Below are positions 51,652 to 61,028 of a DNA stretch of 62,768 bases, piece after piece; position 1 is the first letter of the stretch; each line of letters opens with the position of its first letter. The notes under the pieces are model-generated. The model was not told the origin of the DNA and did no database searches. It saw only the letters and a list, made by a program, of their open reading frames with translations. The position numbers and the translations under genes were made by a program. The stretch comes from Candidatus Zymogenus saltonus (GTDB taxonomy: Bacteria > Desulfobacterota > Zymogenia > Zymogenales > Zymogenaceae), in contig JAFGIX010000065.1 in the NCBI GenBank assembly GCA_016929395.1, forward strand, positions 1-62,768. The letters run 5' to 3'.

Positions 51652-53091
51652 CTACCCCTTCATCACGCCGATGGGCTTGAGCCTTGCCACCTTCTTCGAT
51701 ATCCCGGCGTTGTGGGCCACCTCCACCACACTGTCGACGTCCTTGTAGGCCTCGGGCATCTCTTCGGCCAGAGAGGTCTTCCCCCTTGCCGTGACGAAGA
51801 CGCCGCCATCCATCAGCTCCCGGGCTATCGACCTCCCCCTCGCCTCCCTCTTCGCCTGATTGCGGGACATCACTCTTCCGGCGCCGTGGCAGGTGCTCCC
51901 GAAGGTCTCCTTCAGCGCCCCCTCGGTTCCGACCAGAACGTACGAGGCGGTCCCCATATCCCCCGGTATCAGGATCGGCTGGCCCACCCCTCTGTAGACC
52001 TCGGGGACGAGCCTGTGACCCGGGGGAAGGGCCCTCGTGGCTCCCTTCCTGTGGACGCAAAGCTCCCTCTCCTTACCATCTATTTCGTGTCTCTCTATCC
52101 TCGCTATGTTGTGGCAGACGTCGTAGACGAGGCTCATCCTCAAATCCTTGGGGCTTGCCCTGAAAAATCTCTCGAAGACATCCCTTATGAAAGAGGACAT
52201 GGCCTGCCTATTTGCCCAGGCATAGTTTGCCGCGCAGGCCATGGCGGAGAGGTAATCCCTTCCCGCAGCCGACTTGATCTGTGCGCATGCCAGCTGCCTG
52301 TCAGGAATTTCTATCCCCTCGTCCAGGGTAACGCGTCCCAGCCTTTTCAGGAACTCGTCGCATATCTGATACCCGAGCCCCCTCGATCCGGAGTGTATCT
52401 GAACGACAACGCCGTCGGTGAAAAGCCCGAAGGAGTTAGCTGCCGCCTCATCGTAGATCTCGTCCACGAAGCCGACCTCTATGAAGTGGTTGCCGCTCCC
52501 CAATGTCCCCATCTGGTCCCTCCCCCTCTCGAACACGCGCTCCGATAGGAGTTTGGGGTCGGCCCCCTCCATCCTTCCGCCGTCCTCGGTGTGAACGAGG
52601 TCTGCCTCAGTCCCCATCCCGTTCTTCACGGCCCACCTCGCCCCCTCCCTCAACACGTCGAGCTCGTCCTTTCCCCTCAACCTCAGCTTCCCCGCGGAGC
52701 CTACCCCGGAGGGGATTGTGTGAAAAAGCTCCATGGTCAGCTCCTTTATCTTCGGTAATACCTCCGAGACCTGAAGCTCCGACCTCAAGAGCCTGACTCC
52801 GCAGTTTATATCGTACCCGACCCCTCCCGGAGATATGACGCCGGTATCGACATCGAAGGCCGCGACCCCGCCGATCGGAAACCCGTAGCCCCAGTGTATG
52901 TCGGGCATGGCCAGGGACGGGCCGACAATCCCTGGAAGGGTCGCAACGTTTGCGACCTGAACGGGGCCGTTATCTTTTTTCACGTCCTCGATCATCGCAT
53001 CGTCGGAGTAGATGATCCCATCGGTCCGCATCTTTCCGGACCTTTCTATCTTCCACCTGTACGGGTCTATCTTTTTAAGCTTTATATCCAT
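51652..53091 (-). CDS. rtcB: RNA-splicing ligase RtcB
   Basis: A 479-residue GTP- and Mn-dependent RNA ligase that joins 2',3'-cyclic phosphate (or 3'-phosphate) ends to 5'-OH ends. The metal site Cys97 is in GVGYDINCGVRLLRS, SGNHFIEV and HSGSRGLG supply histidines, and His402 in CHGAGRVMSR is the guanylylated residue. The length matches archaeal-type RtcB more than the shorter E. coli enzyme. The ATG at 53091 has GAGGGGAAG and is preferred to the start at 53145. Archease lies 10 bp upstream. Confidence 0.95.
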   Translation of the reverse strand: MDIKLKKIDPYRWKIERSGKMRTDGIIYSDDAMIEDVKKDNGPVQVANVATLPGIVGPSLAMPDIHWGYGFPIGGVAAFDVDTGVISPGGVGYDINCGVRLLRSELQVSEVLPKIKELTMELFHTIPSGVGSAGKLRLRGKDELDVLREGARWAVKNGMGTEADLVHTEDGGRMEGADPKLLSERVFERGRDQMGTLGSGNHFIEVGFVDEIYDEAAANSFGLFTDGVVVQIHSGSRGLGYQICDEFLKRLGRVTLDEGIEIPDRQLACAQIKSAAGRDYLSAMACAANYAWANRQAMSSFIRDVFERFFRASPKDLRMSLVYDVCHNIARIERHEIDGKERELCVHRKGATRALPPGHRLVPEVYRGVGQPILIPGDMGTASYVLVGTEGALKETFGSTCHGAGRVMSRNQAKREARGRSIARELMDGGVFVTARGKTSLAEEMPEAYKDVDSVVEVAHNAGISKKVARLKPIGVMKG

Positions 53092-53101
53092 TGTCTTCCC
53101 C

Positions 53102-53578
53102 TCATACGTCAAAGACGATCGCGGCCCTGTGCCTATCGCCCTCACTACTATCGGCTCCGTCTATCTCTATCTTAAGCCCGTGATAGGTGACCGCCTTTAT
53201 CTCCGTCTTGATCCCGTGTCTCTCGATATCGAATTTCTCCCCTGTACATACGGCCTTAACGACCTTTTCAGTCAACTCGACAATCTCAAAACGAAAAAGC
53301 ACAACTCCCTTTACGGTAAAGGTGTACAGAAGCTCTCTCAACCAGTCGATCAGGAGCTCTTCGAGGGAGTCTCCCGCCGCGGCGACCTCACGGCGAATCT
53401 CCTTTTCCCCTCCCAGCCGGTCGATCCCCACGAGGAGGTCGGCCAACGCCTCCCCCGCCGAGACAAACAGCCCCTCCCTCCCCTCTCCGACAACCTCGAT
53501 CCTCAGATCGGCGGTGTGGTCAAGGAGCCGATATTTATTGCCACGGCTATTGTTACGGCTATTTTTATGGGCCTTCAC
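53102..53578 (-). CDS. Archease (RtcB cofactor)
   Basis: A 158-residue archease, which speeds RtcB guanylylation and multiple turnover. YRLLDHTADLRIEVVGE holds the metal-binding DHTAD motif, LLIDWLRELLYTF is the conserved middle helix and AVTYHGLKIE the C-terminal strand. The basic N-terminal 14 residues (KAHKNSRNNSRGNK) precede the domain; the start looks like GTG at 53578. It sits 13 bp after rodA and 10 bp before rtcB, so the pair is fused into the rod operon. Confidence 0.93.
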   Translation of the reverse strand: MKAHKNSRNNSRGNKYRLLDHTADLRIEVVGEGREGLFVSAGEALADLLVGIDRLGGEKEIRREVAAAGDSLEELLIDWLRELLYTFTVKGVVLFRFEIVELTEKVVKAVCTGEKFDIERHGIKTEIKAVTYHGLKIEIDGADSSEGDRHRAAIVFDV

Positions 53579-53591
53579 CGGAAACGCCCCG

Positions 53592-54698
53592 CTAAAAAAT
53601 ATTCCTTCTCCTATAGATATTGAGGAGGAGACCCACCCCGATAAGCATCGTCACTAGCGACGTCCCACCGTAGGAGAGAAACGGCAGAGGGATGCCGACG
53701 ACGGGAAATATCCCTGTCGCCATTCCTATGTTGATAAACGACTGCCACATTATGATGATCGAGATTCCCACCGCCACCACCGCTCCGAAGACATCCCTCG
53801 CCGAGCGGGCAATGTGGAATCCCCTCAGAACAATAATGCAAAAGAGGACGAGAAGTACAATCGATCCGATAAAACCCCACTCCTCGGCCAGGACGCTGAA
53901 GATGAAGTCGGTGTGCTGCTCCGGCAGGAACTGAAGCTGGCTCTGGGTGCCGTGCATGTACCCCTTGCCGATGATCTTACCGCTCCCCACGGCGATCTTC
54001 GACTGGATGATATGGTAGCCTGAGCCGAGGGGATCGGTGTCCGGCCTGAAAAAAGTGAGTATCCGCTGGCGCTGGTACGGTTTCAGGAACCGCCAGCCAA
54101 AGATAAACGCCGGAAACATGGACACCACCCCGGTCAAGATTACCGCCGCGGCGGTTTTTGGGCGCATCTTCACAGCGATGAGAAGGGTGCCAAAGACCAG
54201 AACTATGAGTCCCGCAGAGCCAAGGTCGGGCTCCTTTATTATCAGGACGGTCGGAACGACCGCGAGGATCGCCGGGATAAGGAGGTGCCTTATTGTGATG
54301 CCGTCAACGGGCATGTTTTTCTGTAAGTAGCGTCCAAGGGCCAGAATCATCGACACCTTCACAAACTCCGAGGGCTGAAACGATATCGGCCCAAGGGCAA
54401 ACCAGCGGGCGGCGCCTCCGGTTCGATCCCCGAAAAAGAGGACTGCGACGAGGAAGAAAACGGAGACCAAATATATCCCGTAGGCCCACCTCTCGAAAAA
54501 GCGGGTGTCGATAAACATGGTGACAAACATGAGAGAGAGCCCGAGCGCTGCCCAGTATATCTGTTTGATGTAGAGGGAGACGGCCGAGATCTCCTCCATC
54601 CTTGAGGCGGAGTAGAGGTTCAATATCCCCACCAAGAGGATTATGACAACGGCGGTCAAGAGAACGGTGTCCATCTTTTTTAAAATATCTTTGATCAC
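53592..54698 (-). CDS. rodA: Rod shape-determining peptidoglycan glycosyltransferase RodA
   Basis: A 368-residue SEDS-family polymerase with ten membrane helices. It links lipid II in side-wall synthesis together with PBP2. GGAARWFALGPISFQPSEFVKVSMILALG, KEPDLGSAGL and the catalytic-loop region SKIAVGSGKIIGKGYMHGTQSQLQFLPEQHTDFIFSVLAEE are typical. It starts with a GTG that overlaps the mrdA stop by 4 bp, so translation is coupled to PBP2. Confidence 0.95.
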   Translation of the reverse strand: MIKDILKKMDTVLLTAVVIILLVGILNLYSASRMEEISAVSLYIKQIYWAALGLSLMFVTMFIDTRFFERWAYGIYLVSVFFLVAVLFFGDRTGGAARWFALGPISFQPSEFVKVSMILALGRYLQKNMPVDGITIRHLLIPAILAVVPTVLIIKEPDLGSAGLIVLVFGTLLIAVKMRPKTAAAVILTGVVSMFPAFIFGWRFLKPYQRQRILTFFRPDTDPLGSGYHIIQSKIAVGSGKIIGKGYMHGTQSQLQFLPEQHTDFIFSVLAEEWGFIGSIVLLVLFCIIVLRGFHIARSARDVFGAVVAVGISIIIMWQSFINIGMATGIFPVVGIPLPFLSYGGTSLVTMLIGVGLLLNIYRRRNIF

Positions 54699-56530
54699 CT
54701 TCTCTTTCTCTCCTTGAGCTCGAAGTACTTCTTTATGACCTCCCCCACTATGGGGGACGCCGCCGTGCCCCCGAACCCGCCGTGCTCAACGAGGACGACG
54801 ACGGCGATCTCCGGCTTTTCGAGGGGTGCAAAGGCCACAAACCAGGCATGGTCCCGAAGCTCGTAGGGGAGGTATTTGCTGCTCATCCGCCCAGTTATCA
54901 CCTGGGCCGTACCGGTCTTTCCGCAGACGTTTTTATCCTTTACCCTCGCCCTCCATCCCGTTCCGTGGGGCTCGTTGACGCCGCCGTAAAACCCCGATTT
55001 TAATATCTCCAGGTTCTCCGGAGACACCAAAACCTCCCCCCTCTTGACCTTTTTGAATTCCTCTATCGTCTCCCCCTCGGGGCTCAATATCTTCCTTACT
55101 ATCATCGGCTCGTAGACTGTGCCGCCGTTTGCAGCGGCGGAAAAGGCGACCAGAAGCTGGAGGGGCGTAACGAGGGTATAGCCCTGGCCGATGGAGCACG
55201 AAATAGTCTCCCCAGGATACCAGGGCTGGCCGAAGTAGTCCTTCTTCCACTTGGGGGACGGATTTATCCCAACCTTTTCGTTGGAGAGCTTGATTCCCGT
55301 AAGCTTGCCGAAGCCGTAGCTGTCGCCGTAGCGTGAGAGCCCCTCGATCCCGACGCCGTTTCCCACCTGATAGAAGAAGACGTCGCACGACTCCACAATG
55401 GCCCTGTGGATCTTTATCCCGCCGTGCCCCCCGGCCTTCCAGCAGGCAAAGGCCCTTCCTCCGAATCGATAGTAGCCGGGGCAGTAGAGCTTCTTGTCGA
55501 TATCGATAAATCCCTCCTCGAGGCCCGCCGTGGCGGTGATCAGCTTATAAGTCGATCCCGGCGGGTATTGTCCCGAGATCCCCTTGTTCTCGAGGGGGTG
55601 CCTGGGGTGATTGACCAGCGCCTTCCACTCATCGGCGCTGATACCCTTGGCGAACGTGGCGGGGTCGAAGCCGGGGGCCGAGACCATCGCCAATATCTCG
55701 AAGCTCCGGGGATCCATCGCAATGACGGCGCCGGCGTAGTCGTTCTCCTCCATAAGGCGCCTTGCGAACTCCTGAAGCTCAAGGTCTATAGTAAGGACGA
55801 AGTTGTTTCCCGGAACGGGATCGACCTTCCCCAGAAACTTAAGCTCCCTTCCGGTGGAATCGACCTCCATCTGGATACCGCCGTCCACGCCCCGTATCTC
55901 CCTGTCCCACTGCTCCTCGATCCCGCTCTTTCCGATGATGTCCCCCGTCTTGTATCCCCGGTACTTCTCCAATTCCAGCTCGTCGTCGCCTATCTCCCCC
56001 ATGTATCCAAAGAGGTGCGGGGCCAGAGGGCCGTAGACGTAGTTTCTTATCGGCAAGACCTCGAGCTCAAGCGCCGGGTAGCGGTGGATGCGCGAGATCA
56101 ACGGCGCCATGTCGTCTTTCGGGAGGTCCCTCACGACAGTCAGGGGCCGATACTTCGGGTTCTTATCCTTCTCCCTCTTGAGATTGGTCTTAAGGATCCC
56201 CGCCTCTACGCCGGTGAGCTTCGATACATTAGCCAAGGCATCGTCGATATTCTCTACGTACTCCGTCGCCAGCTTTACGTCGAACGAGGGCCTGTTGTCC
56301 ACTACCACACGTCCGTGACGATCGAAAAACATACCCCTCGGAGCCGGCACCTTGACGAACCTTATCCGGTTGTTCTCGCTCAATATGCGAAAGGTCTCCC
56401 CCATGTAAAGCTGGAGGTATGCGAGCCTCACACACAATCCCATAAAGAGGAGCACGGCGACAATCCCGATCAGGGTAACCTTGACCGACCGATGCGGATC
56501 AACCCTCTTTATGTCGTAATCGGACATCAA
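54695..56530 (-). CDS. mrdA: Penicillin-binding protein 2
   Basis: A 611-residue class B transpeptidase that cross-links peptidoglycan during elongation. One membrane helix (about 17-37) is followed by the dimerisation domain (FDVKLATEYV region) and a transpeptidase domain with the SxxK nucleophile in GSTYK (near residue 325), SCD (near 379) and KTGTAQ (near 533). It forms the elongasome core with RodA, whose gene overlaps its end. Confidence 0.95.
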   Translation of the reverse strand: MMSDYDIKRVDPHRSVKVTLIGIVAVLLFMGLCVRLAYLQLYMGETFRILSENNRIRFVKVPAPRGMFFDRHGRVVVDNRPSFDVKLATEYVENIDDALANVSKLTGVEAGILKTNLKREKDKNPKYRPLTVVRDLPKDDMAPLISRIHRYPALELEVLPIRNYVYGPLAPHLFGYMGEIGDDELELEKYRGYKTGDIIGKSGIEEQWDREIRGVDGGIQMEVDSTGRELKFLGKVDPVPGNNFVLTIDLELQEFARRLMEENDYAGAVIAMDPRSFEILAMVSAPGFDPATFAKGISADEWKALVNHPRHPLENKGISGQYPPGSTYKLITATAGLEEGFIDIDKKLYCPGYYRFGGRAFACWKAGGHGGIKIHRAIVESCDVFFYQVGNGVGIEGLSRYGDSYGFGKLTGIKLSNEKVGINPSPKWKKDYFGQPWYPGETISCSIGQGYTLVTPLQLLVAFSAAANGGTVYEPMIVRKILSPEGETIEEFKKVKRGEVLVSPENLEILKSGFYGGVNEPHGTGWRARVKDKNVCGKTGTAQVITGRMSSKYLPYELRDHAWFVAFAPLEKPEIAVVVLVEHGGFGGTAASPIVGEVIKKYFELKERKRR

Positions 56531-56571
56531 AAGGCCTCGTTAAAAACCCGACAAATGTTCCCGGCAAAAGT

Positions 56572-57144
56572 TCATATAAGCGGGATCTCCTCCTCCTCCC
56601 GCATGAACCTGGTAAAATAGTAGCCCCCCCGCTCCGGATCGATAAACTTGATTATTAAAAAGAGGGGGACCGACACGGCCGCTGTAAGGAGCGAAGAGAA
56701 AACGATATGGCGAAGTAATAAGTCGATCTCCCCCGCCGCGAATCGGCTCAGAAGAAAGACCGTGACAAGGATCGCGTTCAGGCTTAACGTAATCGCGGCC
56801 GTCGTCAGAAACATAATCAAGGGTCTATCCGCATAGATGAGACTCGAGATCACTCTCGCCGCCCCCATTGCGTAGAAGGCGCAGAAAAAACCCTGGCCTG
56901 TCGGGGCGCTGGAAGAAAGGTCGAAGAGGAGCCCCAGAACCGCCGTTATGAGAAAGCATAAGCCCGGAGACTTGTAGATTCCCACGTAGATGATGAAGAT
57001 GAAGAACCACTCCACCCTGATCCCGAAGAGTTCCGGGACTACCCCCTGAACTACAACGGCTAAAAAGCCGAGGGGGATAAAGAGGATAAAGCCTACTATC
57101 CTTCTCCCCCTGCTCATCCTGACATATTTATCCGCTTTATTCAT
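56572..57144 (-). CDS. mreD: Rod shape-determining protein MreD
   Basis: A 190-residue inner-membrane protein with about five or six helices, a basic N-terminus and VVPELFGIRVEWFFIFIIYVGIYKSPGLCFLITAVLGLLFDLSSSAPTGQGFFCA matching MreD. It overlaps mreC by 8 bp. A second in-frame ATG ten codons in has an AGGATG ahead of it, so the exact start is uncertain. It bridges MreC and the cell-wall enzymes. Confidence 0.88.
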   Translation of the reverse strand: MNKADKYVRMSRGRRIVGFILFIPLGFLAVVVQGVVPELFGIRVEWFFIFIIYVGIYKSPGLCFLITAVLGLLFDLSSSAPTGQGFFCAFYAMGAARVISSLIYADRPLIMFLTTAAITLSLNAILVTVFLLSRFAAGEIDLLLRHIVFSSLLTAAVSVPLFLIIKFIDPERGGYYFTRFMREEEEIPLI

Positions 57145-57985
57145 CTGGGGTTTCTATTTTCGACCTAATGATAATCAAGACCTCCTCGACGCTCTTGAGA
57201 TCCACTTTAGGCGCCACCACAATATCCTGAAAGAGGCCGTACTTGGGCCTCTTCGCCTCCGCTATCCTTCCCACCAGAAGCCCCTTGGGGAATATATTTT
57301 CCATCCCGGATGTGACTACCACATCGCCCGGCTCTACTACGTTCTTTCTGTCCACAAACGATAGGTGAATAGTCCCGTCCGCGTAGCCCTCCAGCACACC
57401 CCTGGTGCGGTCATCCTGAAGGGTCACGGCTATTCGGCTCCTCCTGTCGTTAAGGAGCATGACGGTGGATGATTTGTCGGAGACGTTAAGGACGATCCCC
57501 ACTATCCCGCTTACGGACATCACCGGAAGGTCCCTGACAACGCCGTTCTCTTTCCCCTTGTCGATTATTATCGCGCTGGAATAGGGGGCCGGGTCGCTTC
57601 CGATTACCCTTGCGGGCAGCAGCGTATAGGGCGCAATCATCGTGAATCCGAGCATCTCCTCGAGTCTTCGGTTATTCTTCTCGGTCTCGATGTATAGGGT
57701 CTTCAGGTTGTCGTACTTGGAGGAGATACGCTCGAGGTGTTTTTTCAGCTCCTCGTTTTCCTCCTTTAAGTCTTTCAAATGGATATAGTGATCCCAGACG
57801 GAACCGACCTTGTGAAAGAAGGAACCTATCAGTTCAAATACCGGCGAGGTTATCTCGAGAAACAGACCCCTCGATTTGCCGGCGTGGGATGTGTTGTGAC
57901 CGAAGGCGATAAAGACAAAAAACGATGCAATAAGGAGTGCGATGCAGATCAGCGCTACCCTGTGCCGCCGAAGAAATTTATACAT
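57137..57985 (-). CDS. mreC: Rod shape-determining protein MreC
   Basis: A 282-residue protein with one N-terminal membrane helix (about 11-29), a coiled coil (about 65-105, HYIHLKDLKEENEELKKHLERI) and the beta-barrel MreC domain (ARVIGSDPAPYSSAIIIDKG, GIVGIVLNVSDKSSTVMLLNDRRSRIAV). It organises the elongasome in the periplasm. The ATG overlaps the end of the DNA methyltransferase gene by 8 bp. In most bacteria mreC follows mreB directly; here two restriction-modification genes come between. Confidence 0.93.
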   Translation of the reverse strand: MYKFLRRHRVALICIALLIASFFVFIAFGHNTSHAGKSRGLFLEITSPVFELIGSFFHKVGSVWDHYIHLKDLKEENEELKKHLERISSKYDNLKTLYIETEKNNRRLEEMLGFTMIAPYTLLPARVIGSDPAPYSSAIIIDKGKENGVVRDLPVMSVSGIVGIVLNVSDKSSTVMLLNDRRSRIAVTLQDDRTRGVLEGYADGTIHLSFVDRKNVVEPGDVVVTSGMENIFPKGLLVGRIAEAKRPKYGLFQDIVVAPKVDLKSVEEVLIIIRSKIETPDE

Positions 57986-58838
57986 TGCTCTGTTTAAGCC
58001 CCACTATTTCCAGTTCAGACTGCATAAAAAGGCCGTCCTTCTCTATTTTAAGACGTTTATTGGCAACCATAATATAATCGGGATCGATTTCTATGCCGAC
58101 GCTGTTCCTTCCGGCTTTCATGGCGGCCAACATGGAAGTACCGGAGCCGCAAAAGGGATCGAGGATTGTATCTTCCACAAAAGAGAACATCCTTACAACT
58201 CGATAAGCAAGCTCCACGGGAAAAGGCGCCGGATGCTTTCTTGTCGACTCCCCCGGTATGTTCCAGAACTGGCGAAACCACTGATGAAAATCCTCCTTCG
58301 ATATTTTGCTCTCTTTCCGTTGTCTGTCTGTGGGTTTTCGGTATCCCCCGGGCTTTCTCTGCATTAAAATAAACTCTATGTCATTCTTTATGATTGCGTT
58401 AGGCTCATAAGGCTTACCTAAAAATTTCGTGCCGTTATTTGCCTCGAAAGAGGCGTTTGATATTTTATGCCATATAATTGGATTCAGGTTATCAAATCCG
58501 ATCTTTCTGCAGATTACGGAGATATCCGAATGAAGAGGCACAACCACATGACGCCCGAAGGCGCGCCTCGACAAACAGACATCACCAACGACACAAACCA
58601 GTCTCCCCCCCGGGACAAGGACCCTGTAGCAATCCTCCCAGACCTTTGACAACTCGTCTAAAAAAGTCTCGTATTCCTCAATGTGTCCCATCTGATCCGG
58701 GTTTTCGTTGTATCTTTTCAGCGTCCAATACGGCGGCGAGGTCACCACGAGATGTACTGATTCATTCTCGATGAAGGACATATCTCTCGCATCACCTAAT
58801 ATCAGTTTATGGTAGGTTTTCTTGACGGCAGAGTTCAC
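57978..58838 (-). CDS. Type II DNA methyltransferase (beta class)
   Basis: A 286-residue DNA methyltransferase. The catalytic motif IV TSPPYW (33-38) precedes the SAM motif I DPFCGSGTS (227-235), the order of the beta class. Both N6-adenine and N4-cytosine enzymes are in this class; TSPPYW with a serine favours N4-cytosine. From memory it resembles CTAG-type m4C enzymes, but that is not proven here. It starts with GTG overlapping the endonuclease gene by 4 bp and ends inside mreC. It protects the host DNA from the adjacent endonuclease. Confidence 0.9.
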   Translation of the reverse strand: MNSAVKKTYHKLILGDARDMSFIENESVHLVVTSPPYWTLKRYNENPDQMGHIEEYETFLDELSKVWEDCYRVLVPGGRLVCVVGDVCLSRRAFGRHVVVPLHSDISVICRKIGFDNLNPIIWHKISNASFEANNGTKFLGKPYEPNAIIKNDIEFILMQRKPGGYRKPTDRQRKESKISKEDFHQWFRQFWNIPGESTRKHPAPFPVELAYRVVRMFSFVEDTILDPFCGSGTSMLAAMKAGRNSVGIEIDPDYIMVANKRLKIEKDGLFMQSELEIVGLKQSNV

Positions 58839-59653
58839 CGGATTACTCCCAAACTTGAAAGGACCATCTTAACCGCGTTGAAAATGGAGTCCTTTGAATC
58901 AGAGGCAAAACAGATGACATCGATATTTTCCGAAGAGAGCCTGTTGTGAATATTTATCTGTTCTTCTATGAAGGGGTAATATATAATTGCCGCGAATTTT
59001 GCTTGAGGAAATGCGCTTTTCAATTTATTCGATTTGTTGATGATTTCATCAATCCGCTTATGAATATCCCTTCTTGCTTCAATCCTTTTTATATCTATGC
59101 TGTACTTGATTGCGCCCTCTTCGGGACATGCTGCGTCAATTTCATATTTCTCATTCTCTGCTGTAAACTGCCTCTTCTTAAATCTTAAAGGACTTAATCT
59201 ATTTAACGAACTTACGATCCTTTTTTCCCACCTTCCCTTTATTTTTCTAATCTCTTTGTCTACAAATTCCGTCCTGTCTATATTCGAAAGTGTTGATAGC
59301 TCCAAATAGCTCGGCAGAAAGGGTTTTATATAACCTGCTATTGCGGTCGCTTCCTGCTTGCTGAGTTTTGGATTATATGTATTTACATTTTTTATTTGCA
59401 GGTCTCTCTCAATCGATCTCCCGGCGATATTGCATATTACCGTCAGGGGCTTTAAAAGCAGTGGATAATCGTTTATTATATCAGCAAGATCGAGGGCGGA
59501 AATATCAGAAAATATAATAACTTCAGCCGAACGTATTTCGATATAAGATGAAAAGGCCTTTTTCAAATAACTTTCAATTTCTGCCTGGCGTTTTTTTGCA
59601 TCTTCCAAAACCCAAGAAATGTATTCAGCATGAGTTCCATATTCTTCACTCAT
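58835..59653 (-). CDS. Probable type II restriction endonuclease
   Basis: A 272-residue protein coupled to the methyltransferase. A PD-(D/E)xK-like site is visible: EIDAA (Asp173) followed by SIDIKR (Asp187 and Lys189). The N-terminal half (about 1-130) is helical and contains DISALDLADIINDYPLLLKPL. The gene is clearly richer in A and T than its neighbours, a sign of transfer. The restriction role is inferred from the motif and the partner. The Shine-Dalgarno is weak (AAGGAC). It starts 96 bp after the mreB stop. Confidence 0.8.
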   Translation of the reverse strand: MSEEYGTHAEYISWVLEDAKKRQAEIESYLKKAFSSYIEIRSAEVIIFSDISALDLADIINDYPLLLKPLTVICNIAGRSIERDLQIKNVNTYNPKLSKQEATAIAGYIKPFLPSYLELSTLSNIDRTEFVDKEIRKIKGRWEKRIVSSLNRLSPLRFKKRQFTAENEKYEIDAACPEEGAIKYSIDIKRIEARRDIHKRIDEIINKSNKLKSAFPQAKFAAIIYYPFIEEQINIHNRLSSENIDVICFASDSKDSIFNAVKMVLSSLGVIR

Positions 59654-59749
59654 TTTTGAAAAGGTCCTTGAAACTTATATCTTACATCTTTAATGATACT
59701 ACAAAAAAAACCGTAATTATATATTCCCTAAACTAATAAACTCTCTCCC
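59654..59749 (-). promoter_or_regulatory. AT-rich gap between mreB and the endonuclease gene
   Basis: On the minus strand this 96-bp gap holds TATAAT-like boxes (within AATATATAATTA and GATATAAG), so the restriction-modification genes may have their own promoter in addition to read-through from mreB. Confidence 0.4.
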
Positions 59750-60793
59750 TCATCTACCCAAAACGGCGACCTGCTTCAAGAGGTCCTGGTCGTCCAGCGT
59801 TCTGCCGCAGCCGAGGACCACGACCGACAATGGATTTTCCGCAATGATTATCGGAAGCTTGGTCTCCTTCTTGAGGAGCCTGTCTATATTCTTGATCAAA
59901 GCCCCGCCTCCGGAGATAACTATCCCCTTGTCCACGAAGTCGGACGAGAGCTCAGGGGGGGTGTTTTCCAGGGCCCGCAGCACGGTCTCGACGATCATAT
60001 CCATCGGTATCGAGAGCGCCTCGTTTACCTCCACGGCGCTCACACTCTGTACCTTAGGAATCCCCGACACCAGGTCCCGCCCCTTTATATCGACCGTCCT
60101 GTTCTCCCCCTCCACAAGAGCCGTTCCCAGCTCCATCTTCAACTTCTCAGCGGAGCTCTCCCCTATGAGAAAGTTGTATTTCCTCTTCAAATACTGGACT
60201 ATCGCCTCGTCCATCTTGTTGCCGCCCACCTTGACCGACTCCGAATAGACTATCCCGTTCATCGAGATTACGGCCACCTCCGTCGTCCCGCCGCCGATGT
60301 CAACAATCATGTTTCCCGAGGGCTCGGAGATCGGAAGCCCCACACCTATCGCCGCCGCAATCGGCTCGTCGATCAGGTAGACCTCCCTAGCGCCGGCCGT
60401 GCTGGCTGACTCTATAACCGCCCGTCTCTCCACCGGAGTAATACCGGACGGCACGGCGATTATTATCTTCGGCCTAATTAAAGAGCGCCGCGGAGACGCC
60501 CTCTTGATGAAGTGCTTCAACATGTGCTCCGTAATCTCGAAATCTGCGATGACCCCGTCCTTCAAGGGCCGTATGGCTACGATCTCCTCCGGAGTGCGGC
60601 CGAGCATCAACTTCGCCTCTTTGCCAACCGCTATTATCTTCCTCTCGCCTCTCGGACCCTCCTTTATCGCAACCACGGAGGGCTCGTCCGCCACTATCCC
60701 CTTACCCTTCAAATAGACCAGAGTGTTGGTTGTGCCCAGGTCAATGGAGAGGTCGTTGGAAACTATATCTACAAGTGAATTCAGTATCATCAA
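59750..60793 (-). CDS. mreB: Rod shape-determining protein MreB
   Basis: A 347-residue bacterial actin that directs side-wall synthesis along curved membrane. SIDLGTTNTLVYLKGKGIV is the phosphate 1 motif, VDIGGGTTEVAVIS (near 170-183) phosphate 2 and GIVISGGGALIKNIDRLL the adenosine motif. It heads the rod operon and is preceded by a strong promoter. Confidence 0.97.
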   Translation of the reverse strand: MMILNSLVDIVSNDLSIDLGTTNTLVYLKGKGIVADEPSVVAIKEGPRGERKIIAVGKEAKLMLGRTPEEIVAIRPLKDGVIADFEITEHMLKHFIKRASPRRSLIRPKIIIAVPSGITPVERRAVIESASTAGAREVYLIDEPIAAAIGVGLPISEPSGNMIVDIGGGTTEVAVISMNGIVYSESVKVGGNKMDEAIVQYLKRKYNFLIGESSAEKLKMELGTALVEGENRTVDIKGRDLVSGIPKVQSVSAVEVNEALSIPMDMIVETVLRALENTPPELSSDFVDKGIVISGGGALIKNIDRLLKKETKLPIIIAENPLSVVVLGCGRTLDDQDLLKQVAVLGR

Positions 60794-60919
60794 TCACTCC
60801 TGAAACATGTGGTTCAAATCCCAAAAGCCCATTAGTCCGCCAAGGTTAAAGCCTCCATCCCTTCAAGATGAAAATCCATGTTGATTTTGCCAAGTCCTGC
60901 CTATAAAAAACCCATAGGG

Positions 60920-60948
60920 ATTATAGCGATAAAATGTAATATAATCAA
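60920..60948 (-). promoter_or_regulatory. Promoter of the mreB operon
   Basis: Minus strand TTGATT (60948-60943), a 17-bp spacer and a perfect TATAAT (60925-60920). The leader would be about 120 nt. Confidence 0.7.
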
Positions 60949-61028
60949 GGAAAATCTTTTGACTTAAATTCCAAAGCGACCATTGCCCCCGATATTTACC
61001 TTGAAACAGGATTAAAAACAAATTTATC

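Noticed and set aside
54419-54429. tRNA T-loop-like GGTTCGATCCC
   Set aside because: It lies inside rodA and no acceptor stem or other arms can be formed around it.
55406-56620. 404-residue open frame on the plus strand
   Set aside because: It lies entirely antisense to the well-supported PBP2 gene, has no family motif and no Shine-Dalgarno.
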